This document shows, piece by piece, positions 42,846 to 50,564 of a stretch of 61,563 nucleotides of DNA. The DNA lies in IMG/VR virus record IMGVR_UViG_3300044678_000872, positions 1 through 61,563 of that record; one strand, given 5' to 3'. The DNA is from a virus. Each line of letters begins with the position of its first letter. Positions within the stretch are counted from its first letter, which is position 1. The translations under genes were made by a program, and so were the position numbers. A model generated the notes under the pieces. That model did no database searches. It was not told where the DNA came from and was given only the letters and a program-made list of their open reading frames with translations.

Positions 42846-43579
42846 AGATAAAATTTGTACCAATAAAAACAGCAATGCATGATAATAGTACCTATATTGA
42901 TTTGCCAGTTCCAGCAACTAATTTAATACCTGAATGGTTTAAAGAAATGCCACAACATATGAGTGGTGAAAAAAAAGATGCATTGTTTAAATTTAGTAAT
43001 CATGCAACAAACACAACAGTGAAAGCATGTTCTCCATTTTTAGACGGATTAAGTTCGGGTTACATATTTACTCTTCCATCAGATGTAGAGGTAAGAAGAA
43101 CTACAGATGAACATAATTTAAAATTTAGATATAGGGTAAATGAAGAAATTATATCTAACCATGATCCAATTCAACACCCAGGAATGCCAGTTCCAGAAGG
43201 TGGACAATTTAGTAATGTATTCAAGTGGTCATTTCCTTATAGAATTATTACGCCAAAAGGTTACAGCATGTTGTTTACTCATCCACTGAATAGACACGAC
43301 CTTCCTTTTAGAACATTTAGTGGAGTTGTAGAAACAGATTCATACACTCTTGCTGTTCAATTCCCATTTCAATTTACAAAAGAATTAGAAAAAGGTGATT
43401 CCTATATTATAAAGAAAGGAACCCCAGTTGTACAAATGGTTCCAATTAAAAGAGATAGTTGGGAACGAGAAAAGATTAAGCCAAATGAAGATGAAATTAA
43501 AAAGAATGTGTTTGAATATTTTTCTACAATTTCAAGATCATACAAGAAAAACTTTTGGCAAAAAAAAGAATATAAATAA
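42842..43579 (+). CDS. conserved-type phage protein (beta-rich, P-W-F motif)
   Basis: A 245-residue protein with IPEWFKEMP near residue 30 and a beta-rich middle and end (VVETDSYTLAVQFPFQF, YIIKKGTPVVQMVP). Start ATG 42842 overlaps the previous stop; a longer frame upstream is not needed. It appears to be a distant paralogue of the gene at 50565 (shared order of beta strands and the K-x-G-x-P turn). No known activity. Confidence 0.5.
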   Translation: MKIKFVPIKTAMHDNSTYIDLPVPATNLIPEWFKEMPQHMSGEKKDALFKFSNHATNTTVKACSPFLDGLSSGYIFTLPSDVEVRRTTDEHNLKFRYRVNEEIISNHDPIQHPGMPVPEGGQFSNVFKWSFPYRIITPKGYSMLFTHPLNRHDLPFRTFSGVVETDSYTLAVQFPFQFTKELEKGDSYIIKKGTPVVQMVPIKRDSWEREKIKPNEDEIKKNVFEYFSTISRSYKKNFWQKKEYK

Positions 43580-43587
43580 GGAGAATA

Positions 43588-43854
43588 ATGGCACAAAAGA
43601 AAACATCTGATAGAAATACTAACAGAGCAAATGGCAAGGCTATAAAACAAAATCCTAAAGAGCCTAATGTTGGTGCTACAGGTAAAAGTCGTGGTGGATA
43701 TAATTTGGCTAAAAGACCAGATAAGGCTGCTGCTTGGGATGCTGCTAAAAAACGTCTTGCTCGTAAGGCTCGTAGAAAAGCGGCTAACCTAGCCTATAAG
43801 CATGGAGTAAGAACAGGACAACTTAAGAGGTCTACAGCAAGTGCAGATTCGTAA
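43588..43854 (+). CDS. Lys/Arg-rich protein
   Basis: An 88-residue, strongly basic protein with a C-terminal KR/A helix (AAKKRLARKARRKAANLAYKH). Likely binds DNA or RNA, perhaps as a nucleoid-like protein. AAGGAG site. Overlaps the next GTG by 14 nt. Confidence 0.5.
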   Translation: MAQKKTSDRNTNRANGKAIKQNPKEPNVGATGKSRGGYNLAKRPDKAAAWDAAKKRLARKARRKAANLAYKHGVRTGQLKRSTASADS

Positions 43855-44050
43855 GCATAAGGATTATCGTGTCAATGAACTTGCAGAATTGATAGAGCAT
43901 TTGCAAGACGTAAAGTATCACATAAAGCCTTTTGAAATGGCAGAGGCTATTGTGATCTTTATGGATGATTTGCGGGGTAAAGAGTATGCTAGAAAAATAC
44001 AAGACTATGTAAAGTCTGACTACAAGTTTCAATCAAAGAATAAGGTATAA
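43841..44050 (+). CDS. small helical protein, GTG start
   Basis: A 69-residue mostly helical protein with EYARKIQDYVKSDYKF at the end. It contains in its end the -10 element of the thermonuclease gene. Function unknown. Confidence 0.5.
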   Translation: MQIRKHKDYRVNELAELIEHLQDVKYHIKPFEMAEAIVIFMDDLRGKEYARKIQDYVKSDYKFQSKNKV

Positions 44051-44051
44051 T
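44046..44051 (+). promoter_or_regulatory. -10 element of the nuclease-FtsZ operon, leaderless
   Basis: TATAAT ends 7 nt before the ATG at 44058. There is no clear -35 and no TG. It drives the nuclease, FtsZ and two glycosyltransferase-like genes as one unit. Confidence 0.6.
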
Positions 44052-44057
44052 ATTACT

Positions 44058-44462
44058 ATGTATGAATATAATGTAAAAAAGGTTTATAAAGTAGTGGATG
44101 GAGATACCATTGATGTTGATATTGATTTGGGCTTTAATGTTTCTTATTTCCAACGTGTCCGCCTTGCAGGTATCGACACACCAGAATCTCGCACAACAGA
44201 CTTACGAGAAAAAGAACTAGGATTACAATCAAAAGAGTGGCTTAAAAAGAAACTGGAAGGTGCTGAAAACATTGTTATTAAAACACAAAAACCAGATTCA
44301 ACAGAAAAATATGGTCGCATTCTAGGTGACTTACATATTAAGGGTTTTGATAAGTCCCTTAATCAAATGATGATTGATGAAGGATACGCTTGGGGATACA
44401 TGGGAGATACTAAAGTTAAAGACTTTCCAGCACTATTAGCAAAAAGAAACAAAAAGGCATAA
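44058..44462 (+). CDS. thermonuclease-like protein (SNase)
   Basis: A 134-residue staphylococcal nuclease fold protein: VDGDTIDVDID at residues 13-23, RLAGIDTPES with R35, D40 and E43, and KYGRILG with R87, the catalytic set. It has no signal peptide, so it would act in the cell, perhaps to break down host DNA or RNA. First gene of the operon that contains FtsZ. Confidence 0.85.
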   Translation: MYEYNVKKVYKVVDGDTIDVDIDLGFNVSYFQRVRLAGIDTPESRTTDLREKELGLQSKEWLKKKLEGAENIVIKTQKPDSTEKYGRILGDLHIKGFDKSLNQMMIDEGYAWGYMGDTKVKDFPALLAKRNKKA

Positions 44463-44463
44463 A

Positions 44464-45393
44464 GTGTTAGCAGATATCAAAGTAGTTGGCTGCGGTGGCG
44501 GTGGAGTCAATGCTATTAATCGTATGGTTGACATGGGTTTATCTGGAGTTGAATTTGTTGCATTAAATACAGATGCTCAAGCATTAATTACAAGTCCAGC
44601 AAATATAAAATTAGATATTGGTCGTAACGTTACCAAAGGACTTGGTGCAGGTGCTGATCCAGAACAAGGAAGATTAGCAGCAGAAGAAAATATAGATGAT
44701 ATTAAAGATATAGTTTTTGGTTCAGACATGGTGTTTGTTACAGCAGGTATGGGTGGCGGAACAGGAACAGGAAGTGCTCCAGTAGTTGCAAGAGCAGCAA
44801 AAGATGTTGGTGCATTAACAATAGGTATTGTTACTACCCCATTCTTTTTTGAAGGTAAACAAAGAATGAATAAAGCCTTAGCGGGTATAGAAAAATTAAA
44901 AGAAAACGTAGATACTATTATAGTAATTCCTAATGAAAACTTATTAACTCTATTAAGTCCAAAAGTAACTATGACAGAAGCATTTGAAGAAGTAGATACT
45001 ATTTTATTAAAAGGTATTGCTTCTATTACTGATTTAATTACTACCCCTGGATTTATTAACGTGGACTTTGCAGACGTAAGACGTGTAATGGAGAACGCAG
45101 GAACAGCATTTATGGGTCTTGGATTTGGAGAAGGAAAGAATAGAGCAGATCAAGCAGCAGAGTCAGCAACTACTAGCCCTATATTGGATGTTAACTTAAA
45201 GGGTGCAAAAGGTATATTGCTTTCAATTGCATCAGCATCAAATATTACTATGGCTGAAGTTTCAACTATAACAAATGCAGTTTCAGAAAATGCTCATGAG
45301 GATGCAAACATAATTTTTGGTACAGTTGTTGATGAATCACTTGAAGATCAGATTCGTGTAACTGTAATTGCAACTGGTTTTGACGGTGAATAG
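44464..45393 (+). CDS. ftsZ: phage-encoded FtsZ (tubulin-like cell-division GTPase), core only
   Basis: A 309-residue protein that covers exactly the FtsZ core. It has GCGGGGVNAINRM (residues 9-21), NTDAQAL (35-41), GAGADPEQG (61-69), the tubulin signature GGGTGTG (97-103), VTTPFFFEG (123-131), and the T7 loop NVDFADV (199-205) that completes the GTPase site of the next subunit. It ends VIATGFDGE, where bacterial FtsZ would go on to a linker and a C-terminal tail for SepF or FtsA/ZipA. Style (GGGGVNAINRM, ATGFDG) is like actinobacterial FtsZ, not PhuZ or TubZ. Starts GTG after AAGG; stop TAGTG with the next gene. Confidence 0.95.
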   Translation: MLADIKVVGCGGGGVNAINRMVDMGLSGVEFVALNTDAQALITSPANIKLDIGRNVTKGLGAGADPEQGRLAAEENIDDIKDIVFGSDMVFVTAGMGGGTGTGSAPVVARAAKDVGALTIGIVTTPFFFEGKQRMNKALAGIEKLKENVDTIIVIPNENLLTLLSPKVTMTEAFEEVDTILLKGIASITDLITTPGFINVDFADVRRVMENAGTAFMGLGFGEGKNRADQAAESATTSPILDVNLKGAKGILLSIASASNITMAEVSTITNAVSENAHEDANIIFGTVVDESLEDQIRVTVIATGFDGE

Positions 45394-46058
45394 TGTCAGA
45401 ACCGCTTCATCATTTTTATCATATATACTCTAAAGGTCAATGGGAAGTTCCAGTACAAGATCACATTAGAGCATTAAAACAATACGGAATATATAATAAA
45501 CTATCTTCATTAAACGTAGGCATAGTGGGACCTCCAGAAACTAGAGAGGCTGTTAAAAATTATTTAAACTCTCAAGATATAAAATATAACGTATGCACTG
45601 AGGTAGATGATGGCTGGGAACAAGAAACATTAGATGAATTGTGGAACTTTGCAAAAAATAATGATGGTTATGCTTTATACGCACATACTAAAAATGCTGT
45701 AAACATAAACCCTCTTCATGTTTCTTGGAGAAAGTCTATGACATATTATAATGTTGTTAATTGGCAAAGTTGTGTTAAACTATTAGATAATAATTATTGT
45801 GCTGTAGGATGTCACTATTTATTAATAGATAACAAACTAGATGAAAGAATGCATGGCTTTTATGCAGGAACATATTGGTGGACGAAGATGAAATATTTAA
45901 AAAATTTTCCAAGACCAGCAAGAACTAATAGGTATGACGCAGAGGGTTGGATTGGATTTTTAAAACCTGTTGCAGAAGATATGGGTGATACATACGTTTT
46001 TCATGACTATACTCCATTTCACCCAGCAAGTGGATTAGGGTTTGTAACAGAATGGTAA
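45393..46058 (+). CDS. glycosyltransferase-like protein, copy 1
   Basis: A 221-residue protein with HHFYHIYSKGQWEVPVQDHI at the start, DGYALYAHTKNA near 90-101 and a GFYAGTYWWTKMKYLKNFP stretch near 155-174. The HTK motif and WW region belong to a glycosyltransferase-like family of uncertain activity. Closely related to the next gene. GTG start overlaps the FtsZ stop, which suggests translation together. Confidence 0.55.
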   Translation: MSEPLHHFYHIYSKGQWEVPVQDHIRALKQYGIYNKLSSLNVGIVGPPETREAVKNYLNSQDIKYNVCTEVDDGWEQETLDELWNFAKNNDGYALYAHTKNAVNINPLHVSWRKSMTYYNVVNWQSCVKLLDNNYCAVGCHYLLIDNKLDERMHGFYAGTYWWTKMKYLKNFPRPARTNRYDAEGWIGFLKPVAEDMGDTYVFHDYTPFHPASGLGFVTEW

Positions 46059-46699
46059 ATAACATATATCATTTTTATCACATATACGCTAATGGCAGTT
46101 GGAAAGATCCAGTAGATCAACATATAAAAGCATTAAAAAAATCTGGTTTGTATGAAGAAATAAAAACTTTAAAAATAGGATTAGTTGGTACATCAACAAG
46201 AATACAATCAGTAAAAGATTATTTATTAAGTATAGATATTAACTTTGAAGTAGTTGCAGAAAGTTTAACTGGGTGGGAACAAACTACGCAGATACCATTA
46301 CATCAGTTTGCACAGTCAAATGATGGATATGTTCTTTATGCACACACAAAAGGTGCTCATTCACAACAGCATCCTAACATTCCTTGGAGAGAAACTATGA
46401 TTCATTTTAATGTTTTAAAATGGAAAGAGTGCGTTGAAGCATTAAAAGACCATGACACAGCAGGATGTTTTTGGATACCAAGTGCTCCAAACTCACCAGA
46501 ACATTCTGGACACAATGGGTTTTACGGTGGAACTTTTTGGTGGACAACTTTAAAATTTATTAGAACCTTGCCAGAGCCAATGCTTGATCATAGGTGGAGA
46601 GCAGAGGGGTGGATAGGCATTAGACAAAATATTGATGGGCTAAAACCATTTTCATTCTTGCCAGGTAGTCCAGGAAACTATGTTGCTTTAGATGTCTAA
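46052..46699 (+). CDS. glycosyltransferase-like protein, copy 2
   Basis: A 215-residue protein similar to its upstream neighbour along its length: YHFYHIYANGSWKDPVDQHI, DGYVLYAHTKGA, GFYGGTFWWTTLKFIRTLP. Tandem duplication followed by divergence is clear. Its end overlaps the opposite-strand gene by 12 nt. It may act on host surface sugars or virion proteins; substrate unknown. Confidence 0.55.
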   Translation: MVNNIYHFYHIYANGSWKDPVDQHIKALKKSGLYEEIKTLKIGLVGTSTRIQSVKDYLLSIDINFEVVAESLTGWEQTTQIPLHQFAQSNDGYVLYAHTKGAHSQQHPNIPWRETMIHFNVLKWKECVEALKDHDTAGCFWIPSAPNSPEHSGHNGFYGGTFWWTTLKFIRTLPEPMLDHRWRAEGWIGIRQNIDGLKPFSFLPGSPGNYVALDV

Positions 46700-47464
46700 A
46701 ACAATACATTTAAATCTATTAATAACTAATTCATAATCTTCGTGGCGATTCATATTCTCCATCGTAATACTTTCTATACCATCTAAATTTTTTATACATT
46801 TATTTATATACTTTAAGTAAGTTTTATTTTTCATAAAGTCAGCATAGTTATTGTTAGAAATGTGTATGCTTTTAACATAATTTGGATTAGGCATAGACCC
46901 AGATTCAATGTATTCATTTGCGGTATCAAAATGAGCATAAAGATTATCTATGTTTGACTCTTCTATAAACTTATTAATATAATCAGATTCATATCCAAAG
47001 TTATTGTTATACACCCTTGCATTGTTTTCTAAACAAAAAGATATTCCACGTTTACTAAATATAGATGATACAAAGTCAAAAAATATAAAATACTCAGTGA
47101 CATCGTCTCCCTGCCTTGTTGAAGGAGATCCATAAACTACGTGCTTTGCACCAAGCATAGAAGCATAGACAGCAACCTGATCAAAATGCTTTGAAAGGTA
47201 TATATAATCATCTTTGTTTAATTTACATATCTCAAAGTCTATTCCAAAGGTAATGCTTTGAAATGAATTAACTTTTAGTCCAGCCCTTTGTATTTTAAAT
47301 TTAAGATCTTCAATATCTTTTACTGATACGTCTTGCCATTTTTTATCTAACACATAGGTCAATGGTAGTTCTACATACTCAAAACCATATCTTTTTATTG
47401 TATGTAAGACTGTCTCTAACTTCTCTTCTTCAAGAAGACCTAGCAATGATACCGCTGTTATCAT
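46688..47464 (-). CDS. TIM-barrel sugar isomerase/epimerase-like protein
   Basis: A 258-residue protein with the beta-alpha pattern of the xylose isomerase-like (AP endonuclease 2) superfamily: KRYGFEYVELPLTYV near 25-40, AKHVVYGSP, ISFCLENNA with the conserved Glu, DNLYAHFDTAN with metal-binding His/Asp, and VKSIHISNN. It probably changes a sugar. Last gene of the leftward operon, overlapping the SDR gene by 35 nt. Confidence 0.65.
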   Translation of the reverse strand: MITAVSLLGLLEEEKLETVLHTIKRYGFEYVELPLTYVLDKKWQDVSVKDIEDLKFKIQRAGLKVNSFQSITFGIDFEICKLNKDDYIYLSKHFDQVAVYASMLGAKHVVYGSPSTRQGDDVTEYFIFFDFVSSIFSKRGISFCLENNARVYNNNFGYESDYINKFIEESNIDNLYAHFDTANEYIESGSMPNPNYVKSIHISNNNYADFMKNKTYLKYINKCIKNLDGIESITMENMNRHEDYELVINRFKCIVLDI

Positions 47465-48200
47465 ATATAAATACCCTCATATCCTCTAGTACGTCCTTCT
47501 TGCTAATCAAATAATTCCAATGGTTATAGGTTGTTTTCATATCATATACCACATCAGCCTTCTCAACATAATTTTTTGATTTATATTTAAATAGATCAAA
47601 AACTTCTTGGTTTGTTATAGGTTGGGTAGCACAGTTAAGAATTTTTATATCCTGAGTTTGTACAAATTTAATCATTTGTTGTACAAGATTTACATTTATC
47701 CATTGCAGTTGGTTGTGTGGATTAACTGTATCTAAATAATCATAGTTCCTTGTAATTAAGTCAAAAAGTATGTTCTTCTTCATACCCTCACCATAGACCG
47801 TAGGAAGCCTCAAAATGCGGTAATTTAGCCCTTTTACGGCATCTTCTAGCAGCCTTCTATGGTTGCTATAGGGTTGATCAGAAAACGTCTCATCTAGTTC
47901 AAAATTTCTATTTCCTTTTGAGTAATCAAATATGTCACAAGTGGATATGTGTATTACTTCATTAGCAGTTGAAGCCTTTACAGCCTCTATAAGTCTAGAT
48001 ACCTTAGCCAAATCATCTTGTGGATTTTTATTTGCTTGCCACTTCACGGCTGAAGGTGCTGCAATTATTAGGGTATCGTGATTAATATCTGGTAGTTTAT
48101 GTATATTTTTAGAGTTATAAATATTACCTATTTGTTTGCCATAGTCTTTCATTAACTGTTGACCTATGAAACCTGAGTATCCAACTAAACTAATTGCCAT
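47430..48200 (-). CDS. NAD(P)-dependent sugar epimerase/dehydratase (SDR)
   Basis: A 256-residue extended SDR-like protein. The nucleotide-binding turn is GYSGFIG near residue 8, HISTCDIFDY carries the catalytic Ser/Thr region, and a Tyr-x3-Lys is not plain (YSNHRRLLED; Tyr present, Lys replaced by Arg). Later ILRLPTVYGEGMKKN fits the sugar-binding half. Substrate unknown. Start at ATG 48200 overlaps the previous gene's end. Confidence 0.65.
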   Translation of the reverse strand: MAISLVGYSGFIGQQLMKDYGKQIGNIYNSKNIHKLPDINHDTLIIAAPSAVKWQANKNPQDDLAKVSRLIEAVKASTANEVIHISTCDIFDYSKGNRNFELDETFSDQPYSNHRRLLEDAVKGLNYRILRLPTVYGEGMKKNILFDLITRNYDYLDTVNPHNQLQWINVNLVQQMIKFVQTQDIKILNCATQPITNQEVFDLFKYKSKNYVEKADVVYDMKTTYNHWNYLISKKDVLEDMRVFIYDNSGIIARSS

Positions 48201-49254
48201 CAATTTCCCTCTTAACTAATTCATAAGTAGATACTATAGATGAAATTTTACCACAGAGTACTGATATCACACAACCATCTCTTACAATAGATGTAGTCCT
48301 AAGATCATTAATGTCTTCTCTAAGTTTTACTTTTGGAGACAGATATAGTTCTTTTATTGGGGTAGAATTATTTACTCCTTTAAAATACTCTGAGCAATGA
48401 GTTAATAGTTTATGTATATCAGATTTAAGCATTAGATCTTTATATATTAAATCTCTTCTAAGTTTAGTTATAAATTCTTTGTAGTATACAGTTCTAAAAT
48501 ATGGGGTATAAGAAACACTAGATAGAGTTATATCACCTAATCCATTCTGATAGGCTGATACATACTTACCATCCATAATAGTAATACAAACATCTTCTTT
48601 GAAGAAGTTATCTACAATTGGAATAATACATATCTCATATTTTAAATTAAGCATTTTATCTTTTGACACTATACCAAGGTTAGGACTATTGTATGTACAG
48701 TTAATAATAAAATCATACTTCTCATCATCTATTTTGTTACCATCAATTTCAATAATATTTCTTTTAAGTTTCAAGGATATATTTTTAGAGTTCATAATCC
48801 TTTCTTTAAAGTATTCGTATGCCTTCTTTAAGTTTATAACTTCTTCTGTGGTAGATATCCCACCCTCAATTAGTTCAGTATTCACAAAAGGCTCAACCTC
48901 AAAGTTATCTATTTCTCTAAAGGGTACTCCAAAACTTTTATATTTATTGATATAGTCTTCCAAGTTTACTTTGCTATTCTTTTCTATTAAGTAATAGTTA
49001 TCTTTAACAGGAGATATTAAATCATAATACTTGTCTTTAAATGATTGATAGTTGTTTAGTATTTGATCAATCGTTTCATTAGACCTCGGATAGTGAAACC
49101 CCTTGTGTATTCTATGCTGATTGTTTGAAGCAGCACCTTTAAATATATCTTTTCCTTTTTCATATAAATCAATTTGTATATCTGGATAATCATTTACAAG
49201 TTCTAGGGCAATAGAGCATCCATAAAATCCCGCTCCAATAATTGCAATCTTCAT
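48190..49254 (-). CDS. FAD-dependent oxidoreductase (DAO-like)
   Basis: A 354-residue protein beginning with the FAD dinucleotide fold (IAIIGAGFYGCSIALEL, then DLYEKG for the ribose), HRIHKGFHYPRS as in D-amino acid oxidase-type enzymes, and DFIINCTYNSPNLG. It would oxidise an amine or sugar. In the leftward operon, coupled by ATG overlap on both sides. Confidence 0.7.
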   Translation of the reverse strand: MKIAIIGAGFYGCSIALELVNDYPDIQIDLYEKGKDIFKGAASNNQHRIHKGFHYPRSNETIDQILNNYQSFKDKYYDLISPVKDNYYLIEKNSKVNLEDYINKYKSFGVPFREIDNFEVEPFVNTELIEGGISTTEEVINLKKAYEYFKERIMNSKNISLKLKRNIIEIDGNKIDDEKYDFIINCTYNSPNLGIVSKDKMLNLKYEICIIPIVDNFFKEDVCITIMDGKYVSAYQNGLGDITLSSVSYTPYFRTVYYKEFITKLRRDLIYKDLMLKSDIHKLLTHCSEYFKGVNNSTPIKELYLSPKVKLREDINDLRTTSIVRDGCVISVLCGKISSIVSTYELVKREIDGN

Positions 49255-49970
49255 TAGACTGTCACATTCATTTCAGAAAGTCTGCCGTTCCAGTTTGATT
49301 GGGCTTTGTATATGTCTAAGTATTGAAAGTTTCTAATTCTTCTAGGAGTGCTTGTTCCATATGGATTTTCAATTTGAATAGTTTGATCCCTACTTCCACA
49401 AAGTTCTGTAAAGTTCCCATCTTGATACTTTAATAAATGATCTTCAAAGTCAACGCCCCATTGTTTTTTTAACTGAATCATTCTTGGATCAGTCGATGTG
49501 TTCTTGCAGTTTAAAACTCTATCAATTTGATTGGTCAACCAAGATATTTTATATAATCCTATATTCATAGATACAGTTATGTCTAATGGACATGTATCTC
49601 TACCATCTTCTGGAAAATACTTTTCTAAATTAAACACAAAATTAGGACCAACCCAACAGGTATCGTGCATATAGAAGATGTAGTCGTAATCTTTATAGGC
49701 TTCCTGGTTTTCTACAATATGAATCATGGGGGTATATTCAAATGAATTCTGTTGTTCACAATATATCTTATGTATACCAAACTTATTTCTTAATTCTATC
49801 TCTTTACTAGATGCCTCTATAGGGTCCTGAAAGTCACCCATAACTAACAGGATGCTATCTCTTTTTATTCCAGCCTCTAACAATGACCATATATTCTTAT
49901 CTATAGTTGTTTCATAAAAGCCTTTGCATGAAGATACAGCAAAAAGGACATTGTAGTTTTTTATTCTCAT
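49254..49970 (-). CDS. glycosyltransferase-like protein of the leftward cassette
   Basis: A 238-residue protein with DYIFYMHDTCWVGPNF near residues 93-108, which could be a metal-binding DxD-type motif, and VLFAVSSCKGF and LVMGDFQDP in the N-terminal half. It looks like a small GT-A glycosyltransferase. First gene of the leftward operon, starting about 10 nt after an extended -10. Confidence 0.5.
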   Translation of the reverse strand: MRIKNYNVLFAVSSCKGFYETTIDKNIWSLLEAGIKRDSILLVMGDFQDPIEASSKEIELRNKFGIHKIYCEQQNSFEYTPMIHIVENQEAYKDYDYIFYMHDTCWVGPNFVFNLEKYFPEDGRDTCPLDITVSMNIGLYKISWLTNQIDRVLNCKNTSTDPRMIQLKKQWGVDFEDHLLKYQDGNFTELCGSRDQTIQIENPYGTSTPRRIRNFQYLDIYKAQSNWNGRLSEMNVTV

Positions 49971-49973
49971 ATC

Positions 49974-50002
49974 TTGTCAATTATATCAGTGCGTGCTATA
50001 AT
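49974..50002 (+). promoter_or_regulatory. near-consensus promoter for hsp20
   Basis: TTGTCA, 17 nt, TATAAT. Transcription begins near 50009 and gives a leader of about 54 nt with AAGGAGG at its end. Its -35 overlaps the -10 of the opposite promoter. Confidence 0.7.
49980..49988 (-). promoter_or_regulatory. extended -10 promoter for the leftward sugar cassette
   Basis: On the minus strand TGA-TATAAT, 10 nt before the ATG of the gene ending at 49970. It overlaps the hsp20 -35, so the two promoters may exclude each other. Confidence 0.55.
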
Positions 50003-50062
50003 ATTATGGTTACTCTGCCGAATGGGGGGTAGCAAATAACTCGCTGAAAAGGAGGCAAAAAC

Positions 50063-50491
50063 ATGGTAAGTTCACTAATGCGACAAATGCAACTAGAACC
50101 TTTTTTCTTAGGTTTTGATGATGCATTTAATCAGTTGATGGGATTAAAAAATGACCTCAACAAACATATTTCAAATTATCCACCTTACAATATCAAAAAA
50201 ATTGACGACAATGAATTTGAATTAGAATTCGCTGTTGCTGGTTTTGATAAAAAAGATGTCAAGGTTATGATGGATATGGGCAAACTCCGTGTTTCTGGAA
50301 CAATTGGGGAAAGAGAAGACAGTGCAGAATTTCTACATAAAGGAATTGCTACACGATCATTCTCTTCTACATTTGCTCTAGGAGAACACGTTGAAGTTGA
50401 ATCAGCCGAGGTAGAAAATGGACTACTCAAGGTACGTCTAAAAAAATATCTGCCAAAGCATTTACAACCTAAAGAAATTATAGTAAGATAA
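50063..50491 (+). CDS. small heat shock protein Hsp20
   Basis: A 142-residue alpha-crystallin-type chaperone: VAGFDKKDVKVMMDMGKLRVSG is the core start and ENGLLKVRLKKYLP carries the terminal Leu motif; the N-terminus (LEPFFLGFDDAF) is the usual aromatic arm. It holds unfolding proteins. Similar Hsp20s are known in cyanophages. It has its own strong promoter and a structured 54-nt leader. Confidence 0.88.
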   Translation: MVSSLMRQMQLEPFFLGFDDAFNQLMGLKNDLNKHISNYPPYNIKKIDDNEFELEFAVAGFDKKDVKVMMDMGKLRVSGTIGEREDSAEFLHKGIATRSFSSTFALGEHVEVESAEVENGLLKVRLKKYLPKHLQPKEIIVR

Positions 50492-50529
50492 TAGTATTCC
50501 TTTTAGTAGGGGAATCTGGAAGGCGGGGG

Positions 50530-50558
50530 TTGACAAGACCTTCGCCTTCTGCTATTCT
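50530..50558 (+). promoter_or_regulatory. promoter with leaderless start
   Basis: TTGACA, 17 nt, TATTCT, then ATG 7 nt after the -10 (50565). The element lies inside a hairpin (GAAGGCG at 50519-50525 with CGCCTTC at 50543-50549), so it could also form an attenuator. Confidence 0.7.
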
Positions 50559-50564
50559 AAGCCT

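Noticed and set aside
42785-43579. Long form of the 42842 gene
   Set aside because: The extra 19 residues overlap the zinc-ribbon gene, and ATG 42842 has the usual ATGA coupling.
44464-45393. PhuZ or TubZ instead of FtsZ
   Set aside because: The full set of FtsZ motifs, the NVDFADV loop and the actinobacterial style of the core match FtsZ; PhuZ and TubZ have a different T7 region and a helical C-terminal tail.
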